Origin: Paraburkholderia piptadeniae
GTDB lineage: Bacteria; Pseudomonadota; Gammaproteobacteria; Burkholderiales; Burkholderiaceae
Direction of reading: 5' to 3'
DNA: 64,000 nt
Assembly (NCBI RefSeq): GCF_900007165.1
Contig: NZ_CYGY02000065.1
Span: 18,286-82,285, forward strand
The translations under genes were made by a program, and so were the position numbers. The notes beneath the pieces are model-generated. The model did no database searches. It saw nothing but the letters and a program-made list of their open reading frames with translations, and was not told the DNA's origin. Shown in pieces: positions 42,826 to 50,990 of the stretch (position 1 is its first letter; the number at the start of each line of letters is the position of its first letter).

Positions 42826-43830
42826 ATGGCAAAAATCGTACTGGGAATGGGGACATCGCACGGTCCCATGCTCGTGACGCCGCCTGAAACCTGGGGCGCT
42901 CGTGTACCCGATGATCGACTGAGCAAGCATCACTTCGAGGGCCGTGAGTGGTCCTTCGATGAACTCGTCGATTATCGGCGTGCCGAGAACCTCGGGGAGC
43001 AGATCACGCTCGACGTATGGGAAGCCAGGCACGCTCAGTGTCTCGCGGCTATCGAGGAGATGGCGCGGGTTCTCGCTGAAGCGAAGCCAGACGTCGTTGT
43101 CATCGTCGGCAACGATCAGATGGAAATCTTCGATACCGACTGCATCCCCGCACTCAGCGTCATGTGTGGCCCGACGATCGTAAACAACATGATCAGCCAC
43201 GAGAAACTTCAGACGATGCCCCCGGGTGTGCGCCACGCGATGCCTGGCTATATGCCGGATACCGCGAGTTACTCGGGCGTTCCCGAACTCGCGAAGCACG
43301 TCATCAAGACCGCGATGGACGATCAGTTCGACGTCGCAGCCCTTCAACGTCTGTCGGAAACCGAAACGCCACACGCGTTCGGGTTTGTGTTCCGTCAGTT
43401 GATGAAGGATCAGGTGATCCCGACTGTGCCGGTGCTCGTCAACACGTTCTACCCGCCGAATCAACCAACTGTTGCCCGCTGTCACGCGTTCGGTCGCTCG
43501 ATCGGTCGCGCTATCCAGTCGTGGGAGACGGATGCACGCGTTGCGGTCATCGCCTCGGGTGGTCTGACGCACTTCGTAATCGACGAGCGCGTTGACCAGT
43601 TGGTCCTGAGCGCGATGAAGAACCATGATTTCTCACCGGTATTCGAGCTTGACGAAGCGATCTTCCAGGCAGGCACGTCGGAAATCAAGAACTGGATTCC
43701 GGTCGCTGGCGTGATGGACGAAATCGGCTTCGACATGACGGTGGTCGATTACGTGCCGTGCTACCGCAGCGAAGCCGGTACCGGCAACGCCATGGGGTTC
43801 GTCTACTGGAAGTCGCCGGACCAGGAATAA
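42826..43830 (+). CDS. Class III (LigB-type) extradiol ring-cleavage dioxygenase
   Basis: A 334-residue LigB-fold protein. His12 (TSHGP) corresponds to the first iron ligand, GNDQMEIF (94-102) to the conserved loop that in LigB is NDH, VPVLVNTFYPPNQPT to the beta-strand core, and SGGLTHF near 250 to the catalytic His. It lacks a fused LigA domain and no ligA gene is near, as in some single-chain gallate-type or aminophenol-type enzymes. The LigJ- and aldolase-type neighbours point to cleavage of a gallate-like or protocatechuate-like ring that gives oxalomesaconate. The exact ring is unknown. Confidence 0.85.
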   Translation: MAKIVLGMGTSHGPMLVTPPETWGARVPDDRLSKHHFEGREWSFDELVDYRRAENLGEQITLDVWEARHAQCLAAIEEMARVLAEAKPDVVVIVGNDQMEIFDTDCIPALSVMCGPTIVNNMISHEKLQTMPPGVRHAMPGYMPDTASYSGVPELAKHVIKTAMDDQFDVAALQRLSETETPHAFGFVFRQLMKDQVIPTVPVLVNTFYPPNQPTVARCHAFGRSIGRAIQSWETDARVAVIASGGLTHFVIDERVDQLVLSAMKNHDFSPVFELDEAIFQAGTSEIKNWIPVAGVMDEIGFDMTVVDYVPCYRSEAGTGNAMGFVYWKSPDQE

Positions 43831-43844
43831 GGATTAGAAAATAT

Positions 43845-44507
43845 ATGAAAAGCAAAGACGAATACGTCCACCGCCTTCGGCGATTGGACTGCTGCGCCGT
43901 CTCCGATGCGCTGGACAAACTCGGTCTGACCGGCGTCGTCAGCGGTGTGCAGCAGGCTTCGGGCACCAAGCGTATCGCAGGTCGCGTGATCACGATGAAA
44001 CTCGGTGTTGGTGATCCGCCTCCAGGCCCGCCGCGTCACCTGGGCACCACCGCTATCGAACTTGGCGGTGCCGACGACGTGATTGTTGTCGAGCAGCGTA
44101 CTGGCATCGAAGCCGGTTCGTGGGGTGGCATCCTCTCGTTAGGCGCCAAGGTTCGCGGCATCGCTGGCGTGATCGCCGATGGTCCGGTCCGTGATATCGA
44201 TGAATCCCGCGAGATGGATCTGGCGGTGTTCACGAACGCGTTCACCGCCCGCACTGCCCGAGGTCGCATCGTCGAGAAGGGCGTCAACGTTCCGGTTGAG
44301 GTCTTCGGTACCGCCGTCGATGCCGGTGATTATGTGATCGCCGACAGCAGCGCCGTGATCTTCATCAGCGCTGCCAACGTCGCACGCGTGGTCGAGACCG
44401 CCGAGTCGATCGTGGCCCGTGAAGCCCTGATGGCGAAGGCTGTACTGGCAGGCACCCCCATCCACGAGGTGATGGGCGGCAACTACGAATTTATGCTTAA
44501 GGATTAG
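43845..44507 (+). CDS. RraA/HMG-CHA aldolase-fold protein 1
   Basis: A 220-residue RraA-fold protein. It keeps the aldolase Arg-Asp pair (ADGPVRDID) that distinguishes 4-hydroxy-4-methyl/4-carboxy-2-oxoglutarate aldolases and oxaloacetate decarboxylases. The usual C-terminal GDxxxGDxDGVVxIP is altered to GDYVIADSSAVIFIS, so metal or substrate handling may differ. AAGGATTAG precedes the ATG. First of three tandem family members; expected to cleave 4-carboxy-4-hydroxy-2-oxoadipate or a related acid to pyruvate and oxaloacetate. Confidence 0.8.
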   Translation: MKSKDEYVHRLRRLDCCAVSDALDKLGLTGVVSGVQQASGTKRIAGRVITMKLGVGDPPPGPPRHLGTTAIELGGADDVIVVEQRTGIEAGSWGGILSLGAKVRGIAGVIADGPVRDIDESREMDLAVFTNAFTARTARGRIVEKGVNVPVEVFGTAVDAGDYVIADSSAVIFISAANVARVVETAESIVAREALMAKAVLAGTPIHEVMGGNYEFMLKD

Positions 44508-44509
44508 TC

Positions 44510-45187
44510 ATGTCCGAAATCGAACAAGACAAGAACGTTGCACGTGCAGCGAAACTCGAAACGGCGACCCTGAGCGACGCTCTCGATCGTCTGGGCCTCA
44601 ACGGCCAGTGCAGCCGGATCAAGCCGCGTGACCCGTCCTTCCGCATGACTGGCCGTGCATTCACGATCCTCTACGGCCCGGCTGCTTCTCCCGCAGGCAC
44701 GGTCGGTGACTTCATCGACGACGTGCCGCCCGGCAGCGTGATCGTTCTCGACAACGGCGGTCGCACCGATGCAACCGTTTGGGGCGACATCATGACCGAA
44801 ATCGCACACCGTCGCGGCATCGCCGGCACGGTGATCGACGGCATCAACCGCGACGTCCATCTCTGCCTGTCGCTCGGTTATCCGGTGTTCTCCAGGGACA
44901 ACTGGATGCGCACGGGCAAGGATCGCGTGCAAGTCGAAGCCACAAACGTGCCGGTCAACGTCGGCGACGTACGTGTTGCTCCGGGTGATCTCCTGCGTGG
45001 TGATGCCGATGGTGTGATTTCTATTCCTAATGAACACGAAGAACGTGTGCTCGCCGCCGCGGAAGAAATCGACGCAGCAGAAAAAGCCATTCGTGCAGCA
45101 GTCGCGTCCGGCATGCGCCTCGACGAAGCGCGTAAGCAATTCAAGTACCATCAATTGCAAACGCGCAACACCGGGAGCAAAGCATGA
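44510..45187 (+). CDS. RraA/HMG-CHA aldolase-fold protein 2
   Basis: A 225-residue family member starting two bases after the previous stop. It has VWGDIMTEIAHRRGIAG, the Arg-Asp pair in IDGINRDV, and the canonical GDLLRGDADGVISIP metal/dimer segment. A C-terminal helical extension (AIRAAVASGMRLDEARKQF) is typical of true HMG/CHA aldolases. This is the best candidate of the three for the pathway aldolase. Its stop overlaps the next start. Confidence 0.82.
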   Translation: MSEIEQDKNVARAAKLETATLSDALDRLGLNGQCSRIKPRDPSFRMTGRAFTILYGPAASPAGTVGDFIDDVPPGSVIVLDNGGRTDATVWGDIMTEIAHRRGIAGTVIDGINRDVHLCLSLGYPVFSRDNWMRTGKDRVQVEATNVPVNVGDVRVAPGDLLRGDADGVISIPNEHEERVLAAAEEIDAAEKAIRAAVASGMRLDEARKQFKYHQLQTRNTGSKA

Positions 45188-45852
45188 CAGGCCCGCGTTT
45201 CAATCCGGGAGAGACGACACGCTTCGACGTTCAACGTCCGGACACCAAACTAATTAAGGCGGCTGGCAAATTACCGTCTGCCACCCTGCATGAAGCGGCT
45301 GGCAAGATTGGTGCACTGCCGGCCGCAATCCACCCTGTGGCACCTGGCTTCAAGGTATGCGGCCCAGCTGTGACCGTCCATTCGTCGGGTGGTGACAACC
45401 TGTGGTTGCACCGGGCGATCTACGCCGCACAACCAGGCGACGTCCTAGTCGTCTCTGTAAGTGAATCGTATGAACATGGGTACTGGGGTGAGATCATGTC
45501 AACGGCCGCAAAGGTTCGCGGACTTGCAGGTCTCGTCATTAACGGGTGTGTTCGTGATCAGCGACTGCTGTCCGAGATCGGGTTCCCAGTTTTCGCCCGA
45601 GGACTTTGTATTCGCGGCACAGGAAAAGATTTTGGCGCCCGTGGCTGGATCAACGCACCGATCCGACTCGACGACGTGACCGTTAATGCAGGTGACCTGA
45701 TTGTTGGTGACGAAGATGGTGTCGTCTGCATTCCGCGAGAGCAAGTCGCATCCGCTATTGCAGCGTCGGAAGCACGTGAGGCAGCAGAAGCACAGCAGTT
45801 GAAACGGCTTGAGGTAGGCGAAAGCACGCTCAGTATTTTCGGCTGGAATTAG
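45184..45852 (+). CDS. RraA/HMG-CHA aldolase-fold protein 3
   Basis: A 222-residue member overlapping gene 2 by ATGA. It has WGEIMSTAAKVRGLAG, INGCVRD and GDLIVGDEDGVVCIP, so all catalytic features are present. Three consecutive, clearly diverged paralogs could be different aldolases/decarboxylases or form a hetero-oligomer. A terminator-like hairpin follows. Confidence 0.82.
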   Translation: MTGPRFNPGETTRFDVQRPDTKLIKAAGKLPSATLHEAAGKIGALPAAIHPVAPGFKVCGPAVTVHSSGGDNLWLHRAIYAAQPGDVLVVSVSESYEHGYWGEIMSTAAKVRGLAGLVINGCVRDQRLLSEIGFPVFARGLCIRGTGKDFGARGWINAPIRLDDVTVNAGDLIVGDEDGVVCIPREQVASAIAASEAREAAEAQQLKRLEVGESTLSIFGWN

Positions 45853-45880
45853 TAACCGGCGGAGACGTGCGAATCTCTCT

Positions 45881-45920
45881 CACGGGGCGGCCGTCTTTCG
45901 GGACGCCACCCGTGTTTCTT
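45881..45920 (+). terminator. Terminator-like hairpin after the aldolase genes
   Basis: CACGGG...CCCGTG with an inner GGCCGTC/GGACGCC stem, followed by TTTCTTTTA. TTTAGTCTAACTAG just after it may form part of a separate promoter for the flavin reductase gene. Confidence 0.6.
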
Positions 45921-45955
45921 TTAGTCTAACTAGATTTTTATGACATGGAACGCAA

Positions 45956-46501
45956 TTGAGCATCGAAGAATCTGAATTTAGGCGTGCCATGCGCAGCCTC
46001 ACCGGGCACGTGTGTTTGATCACAACCGGTTCTGACGCTGATGGTCCACTTGCTGGCATGACAGCAACCGCCGTGACCTCCGTGAGTGCCGCGCCCCCTA
46101 TCCTGCTGGTCTGTATCAATCGCGCAAATTCCTCGTTAGCACACGTGCAGGCGACCTGTCATTTCGTCATCAATGTGCTGGCGCGCAGCGAGCAGGAATT
46201 GGCACAACGGTTTTCTCGCCCTATCTCGCCTCAGGAGAAATTCCAGGCCGGCACGTGGAATCGCATTAAGACCGGCGCCCCGGCGTTGGCCACGGCCATG
46301 GTGAACTTCGATTGCAGCGTCGAACGTATCGTCGAAATCGGCACGCATGCCGTGATTTTTGGCCACGTGGAGGGAACCGCCATTAATACGGAAGTAAAGA
46401 CCCCGCTGCTGTATTCGCAGGGTTCCTACGGTGAATTTCAAACCAATAAGGCCGTCGATTTCCACGACATGCTTTGGATCTCGAACTGGGGGTCCGACTA
46501 G
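45956..46501 (+). CDS. Flavin reductase (DIM6/NTAB, HsaB/HpaC-like)
   Basis: A 181-residue flavin reductase-like domain: FRRAMRSLTGHVCLITTGSD, AMTATAVTSVS-type flavin loop, PPILLVCINRANSS, and ALATAMVNFDCSV. It supplies reduced FMN/FAD to a group D monooxygenase, here most likely the gene at 38084-39268. TTG 45956 is the start that retains the full N-terminal helix; the next ATG at 45989 would cut into the domain. It is followed by a broken porin gene. Confidence 0.85.
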   Translation: MSIEESEFRRAMRSLTGHVCLITTGSDADGPLAGMTATAVTSVSAAPPILLVCINRANSSLAHVQATCHFVINVLARSEQELAQRFSRPISPQEKFQAGTWNRIKTGAPALATAMVNFDCSVERIVEIGTHAVIFGHVEGTAINTEVKTPLLYSQGSYGEFQTNKAVDFHDMLWISNWGSD

Positions 46502-46616
46502 TTCAATAATTTCACAGGAGGAATACACCGCACACACCGCATCACTCTGTTCAACATAAAGTTGTACTGATAAACGGCAACTAGTGCGGGAGAATGGAAA
46601 GGTTTCGGAGTTTCGT

Positions 46617-46987
46617 ATGTCCCGTATTTGCGCGGGCGTCGCTTTTTGTGCTTTCGGAATGAGCATTGCTCACGCGCAAAGCAGCATCACTTTAGGTGGC
46701 CCTCTCGATGAAGGCGTTGCTTTCTACAGCAACTCGAATGGCAAACGCGTTGCCAGATGCAGGACTCGACCATCTTCCCGTCAAAGTTCTTTTTCCGTGG
46801 TAGTGAAGACCTTGGTGGCGGGATGCGCGCGATGTTCGGTCTCGACTCGCTGAGCAAGCGCACGAAGGTCTATCTGACGAGCGTATATCGGCACATCAAC
46901 GGCGCGTATGCCGCTGAAATCGGCAACACCGTGTCAAACGGCAAAGTCCACTCGGTGACCGAACTCGGCATGCTCACGACGTTCTAA
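46617..46987 (+). pseudogene. Porin gene with frameshift and large internal deletion
   Basis: Signal peptide MSRICAGVAFCAFGMSIAHA and the first strand (SSITLGGPLDEGVAFYSNSN) are in one frame; MQDSTIFPSKFFFRGSEDLG and FGLDSLSKRTKVYLTSVYR through VTELGMLTTF are in another. About 250 residues between strands 2 and 15 are missing. It is a relative of the porin pseudogene at 15153-16345. Confidence 0.75.
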
Positions 46988-47034
46988 TCGGCTTTTGATG
47001 TGAAAAGGGGCACGGTGGGCGCCTCTTCTGTTGA

Positions 47035-47736
47035 TCAGGTCTCTCTGGCCGCAAGCACCGCCATCAAGCCGCTCAAAACTATTGATCGCCCCTTTTCGTA
47101 AGTCGCGAGCAGCAAGTCTTTATCCCTACTCTGCAACGCCTTCACCAACCGCGCCTCGATATTCGCACTGCGGTGCTCAGGGTTCGCTGAGACATCTGCG
47201 GCCAATGCACGATAGCGATCGGTCAATCGCATCAATCGCAGCACTTCACGCTTCAGCACCTTGTTCGGTGACAGATCGAAAATCATGTCGTGGAATGCGC
47301 GGTGTTGCTCGATCCAGCCCTCGCGATTACCCGCCCCGAGCAAATGCTCAAGATCCGTGAGCATTGCCTTGAGTTGCTTCATCTGCGCGGGCGTCGGCCA
47401 CTCGATGGTCATCAGCAATTCAGCTTCGAGCAATTGCCGCATCCGATATAGTTGCCGTGCCTCGTCGCTCGACAGTTGGGCGACAAAGAACCCACGATTC
47501 GGATCGTGTTCAATGATGCCTTCAGCGGCCAGCAGTTTCAGCGCCTCACGCACGGGCACTCGGCTAATCCCGAAGCGCTCGGCGAGATCAGACTGTCGCA
47601 GTTGGAAGCCAGGTGCAAGCACTCCGCGGTTGATCAGTTTGCGTGTCTCTGCCGCCACCTGAGCCGGGAAGTCACTGCCGTCCAATTCCAGAAGTTCGCC
47701 GGAAGTCACTCGGCCTGGGATCGCAATCGTATTCAT
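47035..47736 (-). CDS. GntR-family regulator, FCD subfamily, at the right edge of the catabolic cluster
   Basis: A 233-residue regulator. The winged helix has QLRQSDLAERFGISRVPVRE, and the FCD domain has HRAFHDMIFDLSPN and EVLRLMRLTDRYRALAADV. It is convergent with the porin pseudogene. TATAAT lies seven bases upstream of ATG 47736 with no ribosome site, so a leaderless transcript is likely. TTCCAG direct repeats overlap this promoter and may be an autoregulatory site. It is the only intact regulator next to the main cluster and the best candidate for controlling it. Confidence 0.82.
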   Translation of the reverse strand: MNTIAIPGRVTSGELLELDGSDFPAQVAAETRKLINRGVLAPGFQLRQSDLAERFGISRVPVREALKLLAAEGIIEHDPNRGFFVAQLSSDEARQLYRMRQLLEAELLMTIEWPTPAQMKQLKAMLTDLEHLLGAGNREGWIEQHRAFHDMIFDLSPNKVLKREVLRLMRLTDRYRALAADVSANPEHRSANIEARLVKALQSRDKDLLLATYEKGRSIVLSGLMAVLAARET

Positions 47737-47796
47737 TTTCGTATTATATTCCAGAATTCCAGGCGCAAACGTCAACGACACGTCGTGGTCCGGCAC

Positions 47797-48259
47797 TTGG
47801 GCTTCGGACCCTCGCTGCCCTGCGCGTCGCCCCGGGCCCGCGAAGTTCTACGTCGCGCATTACGTATGTCCTTAACTGTATTAGCCGGTACTCGACCGGT
47901 CAGACAATGTCAGCGGAGATGTCGCCCGGTCCCGACCAGTGGAATGATTCTCTGGAGCGCGTCGAACCTTCAGCCGATGCCTTCGGCACACCGCTTCGCG
48001 GCTTCGGGCTTGACCTCTTCCGCACCCTGAAATGCAGCTTTCAAGTCGGGAACGACGAAATCAACTGACACTGCCTGCCAAGGCAAGTGCTGCCGTCTAC
48101 AACTTAACGGGGTATTCCCCTACTGTTTAGTATTTTATGTTGGCTTTGCTTTTAAATGCAATGTATCTACAGCAGGCAACGAAGTTGGTTGCATAGTCGA
48201 TGCTCGCCCATTCTGTCTAGCGAGATTCTCGCTCCCTTTGCCGCCCGGCAATGAAACCA
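47797..48259. other. Intergenic region with palindrome GGGG-TATT-CCCC
   Basis: The palindrome is at 48109-48120, followed by TTTAGTATTTTATG. No gene is downstream except an IS6 remnant, so this looks like a promoter cut off from its gene. The rest of the stretch shows nothing recognisable. Confidence 0.5.
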
Positions 48260-48790
48260 TCGTCGTTGAGCCCCGACGCTCGCCACGCGACCTGGATTAG
48301 TGACCTGGAATCTCAAAATCAAAAGGCCCCTGATGGCCGCTGGGCCGGCTCAAATACCGGGCGCCGCTTGGCGCAGGGCCGGGATGCGACGGTCCTTTTG
48401 CGCAGCGGCGTCGAAGTGCCGCGGTTGGCAACCTGCCCAAAACAGTTCGAGGAAGTGATGACTGAGCGCGGAATCTAGGTCGATCACTGGAGCACCTACG
48501 TCAAGGTGAAAGGTCAATGGAAGTTCCCGTTCCGTGCGTCGACGAGGCAGGCAATACGGTGGATTTCTTGCTGCGGGCCCGTCATGACAAGGCTGCGGCG
48601 CGCCGCTACTGAACAACATCATCGAGCAGGACCATCGGGCCATCAAACGCAATATCAGGCCGATGATGGACTTCAAGAATTTCCACTGCGCCCGCATCAT
48701 CCTTTCGGGCATCGAAACCATACATATGATCCGCAAGAGACAACCGGGTGACGACGGCCGCGCTCGAACGGTCGACGACCAGTTTCATTT
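48260..48790 (+). mobile_element. IS6-family transposase remnant
   Basis: Pieces in order: QFEEVMTERGI, then DHWSTYVKVKGQWKFPFRA, EAGNTVDFLLRARHDKAAA (second frame), and NIIEQDHRAIKRNIRPMMDF with IILSGIETIHMI (third frame). A deletion of about 100 bases removes part of the DDE core, so it is inactive. Confidence 0.75.
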
Positions 48791-49015
48791 TCTGGTTATA
48801 TAAGCATTCCTATTGAACCAGATTCAGCTGGTCATCCTCATCCCCGAGTTGCGAAATCGTTGCGGGAACAAGCGATTCGCTCAATTGACCTGACAGGTCT
48901 GCCTCAGCAATGCAAGCATGCTCGGGGCTTGCGATACCCCGCCTGCTCGCCCAGACAGAATAGTGGAGGCTAGGAACTGCCAATCAAGCACGAATAAGGA
49001 AATCAGGCAGACTGA

Positions 49016-49801
49016 CTACGCAATGCGCTTCCGGTCGTCAGGTGTCGCCGTACCAACAGCAAGCATACCAAGACTGATCTCTCGGGCGCCCCCCATCAGA
49101 ACATGAGACAGCCGCGTGACGCATCCGGTGTCTGCAACCGAATCGGCAATCACATAGCTCAGGCTGCCGATCGCACGCCCGTCTTCATTCAGGATGGGGG
49201 CAGCGATGCCCACGCGCCCGGGATCGATTTCCCCCCGTGATACCACGAACCCGGCTCGCCGAAGCTTGGACAGTCCAGCACGAAATGAAGCCCAGTCTTG
49301 CCCCAGTCCCGCCGCCTTGATTTCGGCTTCATTTCGTTCGTAGATCGCCTGCAAAGGTCGGGTTTGCTGGAACGCAAGAATGATCCTCGACGTTGCCCCG
49401 TGGAACATGATCATCGGTTTGCCACGCTCATAACTGACGACGGGCTGCGGGCCCTTGCCCATCGCCTGATGTACGCACAGGACCGAATCACCGAACGCTC
49501 TGCAAAGCAGCATCACTGAGCCGGCGGGCGCGAACTCGATCAGATCCTTCATCACCGGGCGCGCGACCTGCAGCATCGGGTCCGTCAACTGTATTTGCCG
49601 GTCGAGCTGGATGATTGCCGGCCCGAGCACATACCTCCCCCCTCCAGCGCTGGCAACGAGCCCAAGCTCCGACAAATTAGCCAGATAGCGATATGCACTG
49701 CTCGGAGAAACGCCCAGTTCCCGGACGATCTCGTCCGCGCTCCACAAAGGTTTCTCAAGGGAAAAAAGTCCGAGGACGCCAAGCGCACGATCTGTCGCCA
49801 T
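49016..49801 (-). CDS. IclR-family transcriptional regulator
   Basis: A 261-residue regulator. The N-terminal winged helix (SADEIVRELGVSPSSAYRYL, about 18-37) is followed by an effector-binding domain with the pattern GVGIAAPILNEDGRAIGSLSY. It is divergent from the FAH-hydroxylase-dioxygenase operon starting at 50082 and very likely controls it. IclR proteins in aromatic clusters usually respond to the aromatic acid or its ring-cleavage product. The 280-base divergent gap is A+T-rich near 49990-50060. Confidence 0.85.
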   Translation of the reverse strand: MATDRALGVLGLFSLEKPLWSADEIVRELGVSPSSAYRYLANLSELGLVASAGGGRYVLGPAIIQLDRQIQLTDPMLQVARPVMKDLIEFAPAGSVMLLCRAFGDSVLCVHQAMGKGPQPVVSYERGKPMIMFHGATSRIILAFQQTRPLQAIYERNEAEIKAAGLGQDWASFRAGLSKLRRAGFVVSRGEIDPGRVGIAAPILNEDGRAIGSLSYVIADSVADTGCVTRLSHVLMGGAREISLGMLAVGTATPDDRKRIA

Positions 49802-50081
49802 TCTAAAGATCCGTCTGAATCCAGCAGGCGCGTCGGAGAAGCGAGCCGCCTGCCTAATTTTTCACTATATGGCATTTCAGCGCCGCACGGAGCATCCACA
49901 GTCCGTCGTCGATGTTCGCGCAACCCTCCTTGTACCAGCCTTGTGACTGTTCGCGCACGCTACCACATTCCGTCGTGTCAGTACCAAGGGTTTACTATAT
50001 CTGTATATTTCCTTAAATATGATAATAATACACATCTCAATGCGCTAATTAAGCATATATGAAGACTAAACCCGGAGAGAA

Positions 50082-50933
50082 GTGATGAAGCTTTTGAGTT
50101 TTGAACATGCGGGAAAGACCTCCTTTGGAGTGCTGCGCGGTGACGGGGTCCTTGACCTCGGCCCGTACGCTTCGGACGTTGGACACACGCTGCAGGAAGC
50201 CATTGCAAACGGTGCGTTTGGAGCGATCGCGACGATCGCCGAACGAGAGACAGCGCTCATTCCGCTCGATCAGGTACGTTTCCTCCCGGTCATCCCGGCC
50301 CCCGGCAAGATTCTGTGTGTCGGCATCAACTACGCTTCCCACGTGAAGGAAACGGGCCGCGAGATGCCGAAACACCCAATGTTCTTCACCCGCTTCGCCG
50401 ATTCCCAGGTGGCTCACGGACAACCGATCATCCGACCACGCGCATCGCAAAAGCTCGACTTCGAAGGCGAACTGGCCGTTGTGATCGGCCGCACGGCACG
50501 CCACGTTTCCTCAGAAAACGCACTCGAATTCGTCGCGGGCTACTCCTGCTACAACGACGGTAGTGTGCGCGACTGGCAGAAACACACGATCCAGTTCACG
50601 CCCGGCAAGAACTTCCCGCAAACGGGTGGATTCGGGCCGTGGCTCGTGACGACGGACGAGATTCCCGATCCGTCAAAGCTCTCGCTGACGACGCGCCTGA
50701 ACGGTGAAGTTGTGCAAGCAGCCACCACCGACGATCTGATCTTCAGTGTTGGCGATGTCATCGCCTATTGCTCGACGTTCACCGAGCTGCATGCAGGCGA
50801 CGTGATCATCACTGGCACCACGGGAGGTGTCGGTGCATTCCGCGAGCCCCCGCTGTGGATGAAGCCCGGCGATGTGGTCGAAGTCGAGATTTCGGGCATC
50901 GGTACATTGCGCAATTCGATCAAGGACGAGTAG
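50082..50933 (+). CDS. Fumarylacetoacetate hydrolase-family protein
   Basis: A 283-residue FAH-fold enzyme. The metal-binding motifs are visible: CVGINYASHV near 83, DFEGELAVVIG with the Glu ligands near 127, and the conserved YSCYNDGSVRDWQ. The family hydrolyses C-C bonds in beta-diketo acids or acts as hydratase/decarboxylase in meta-cleavage pathways. With a flavin hydroxylase and an extradiol dioxygenase downstream it should act after ring cleavage (inference). GGAGAGAAGTG precedes the ATG. Confidence 0.85.
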   Translation: MMKLLSFEHAGKTSFGVLRGDGVLDLGPYASDVGHTLQEAIANGAFGAIATIAERETALIPLDQVRFLPVIPAPGKILCVGINYASHVKETGREMPKHPMFFTRFADSQVAHGQPIIRPRASQKLDFEGELAVVIGRTARHVSSENALEFVAGYSCYNDGSVRDWQKHTIQFTPGKNFPQTGGFGPWLVTTDEIPDPSKLSLTTRLNGEVVQAATTDDLIFSVGDVIAYCSTFTELHAGDVIITGTTGGVGAFREPPLWMKPGDVVEVEISGIGTLRNSIKDE

Positions 50934-50990
50934 GTCAGAGCGCGTCCCGGTGCCCCGTCTGGGGCTGCTGGCATGGACGGAGACAAGAAG

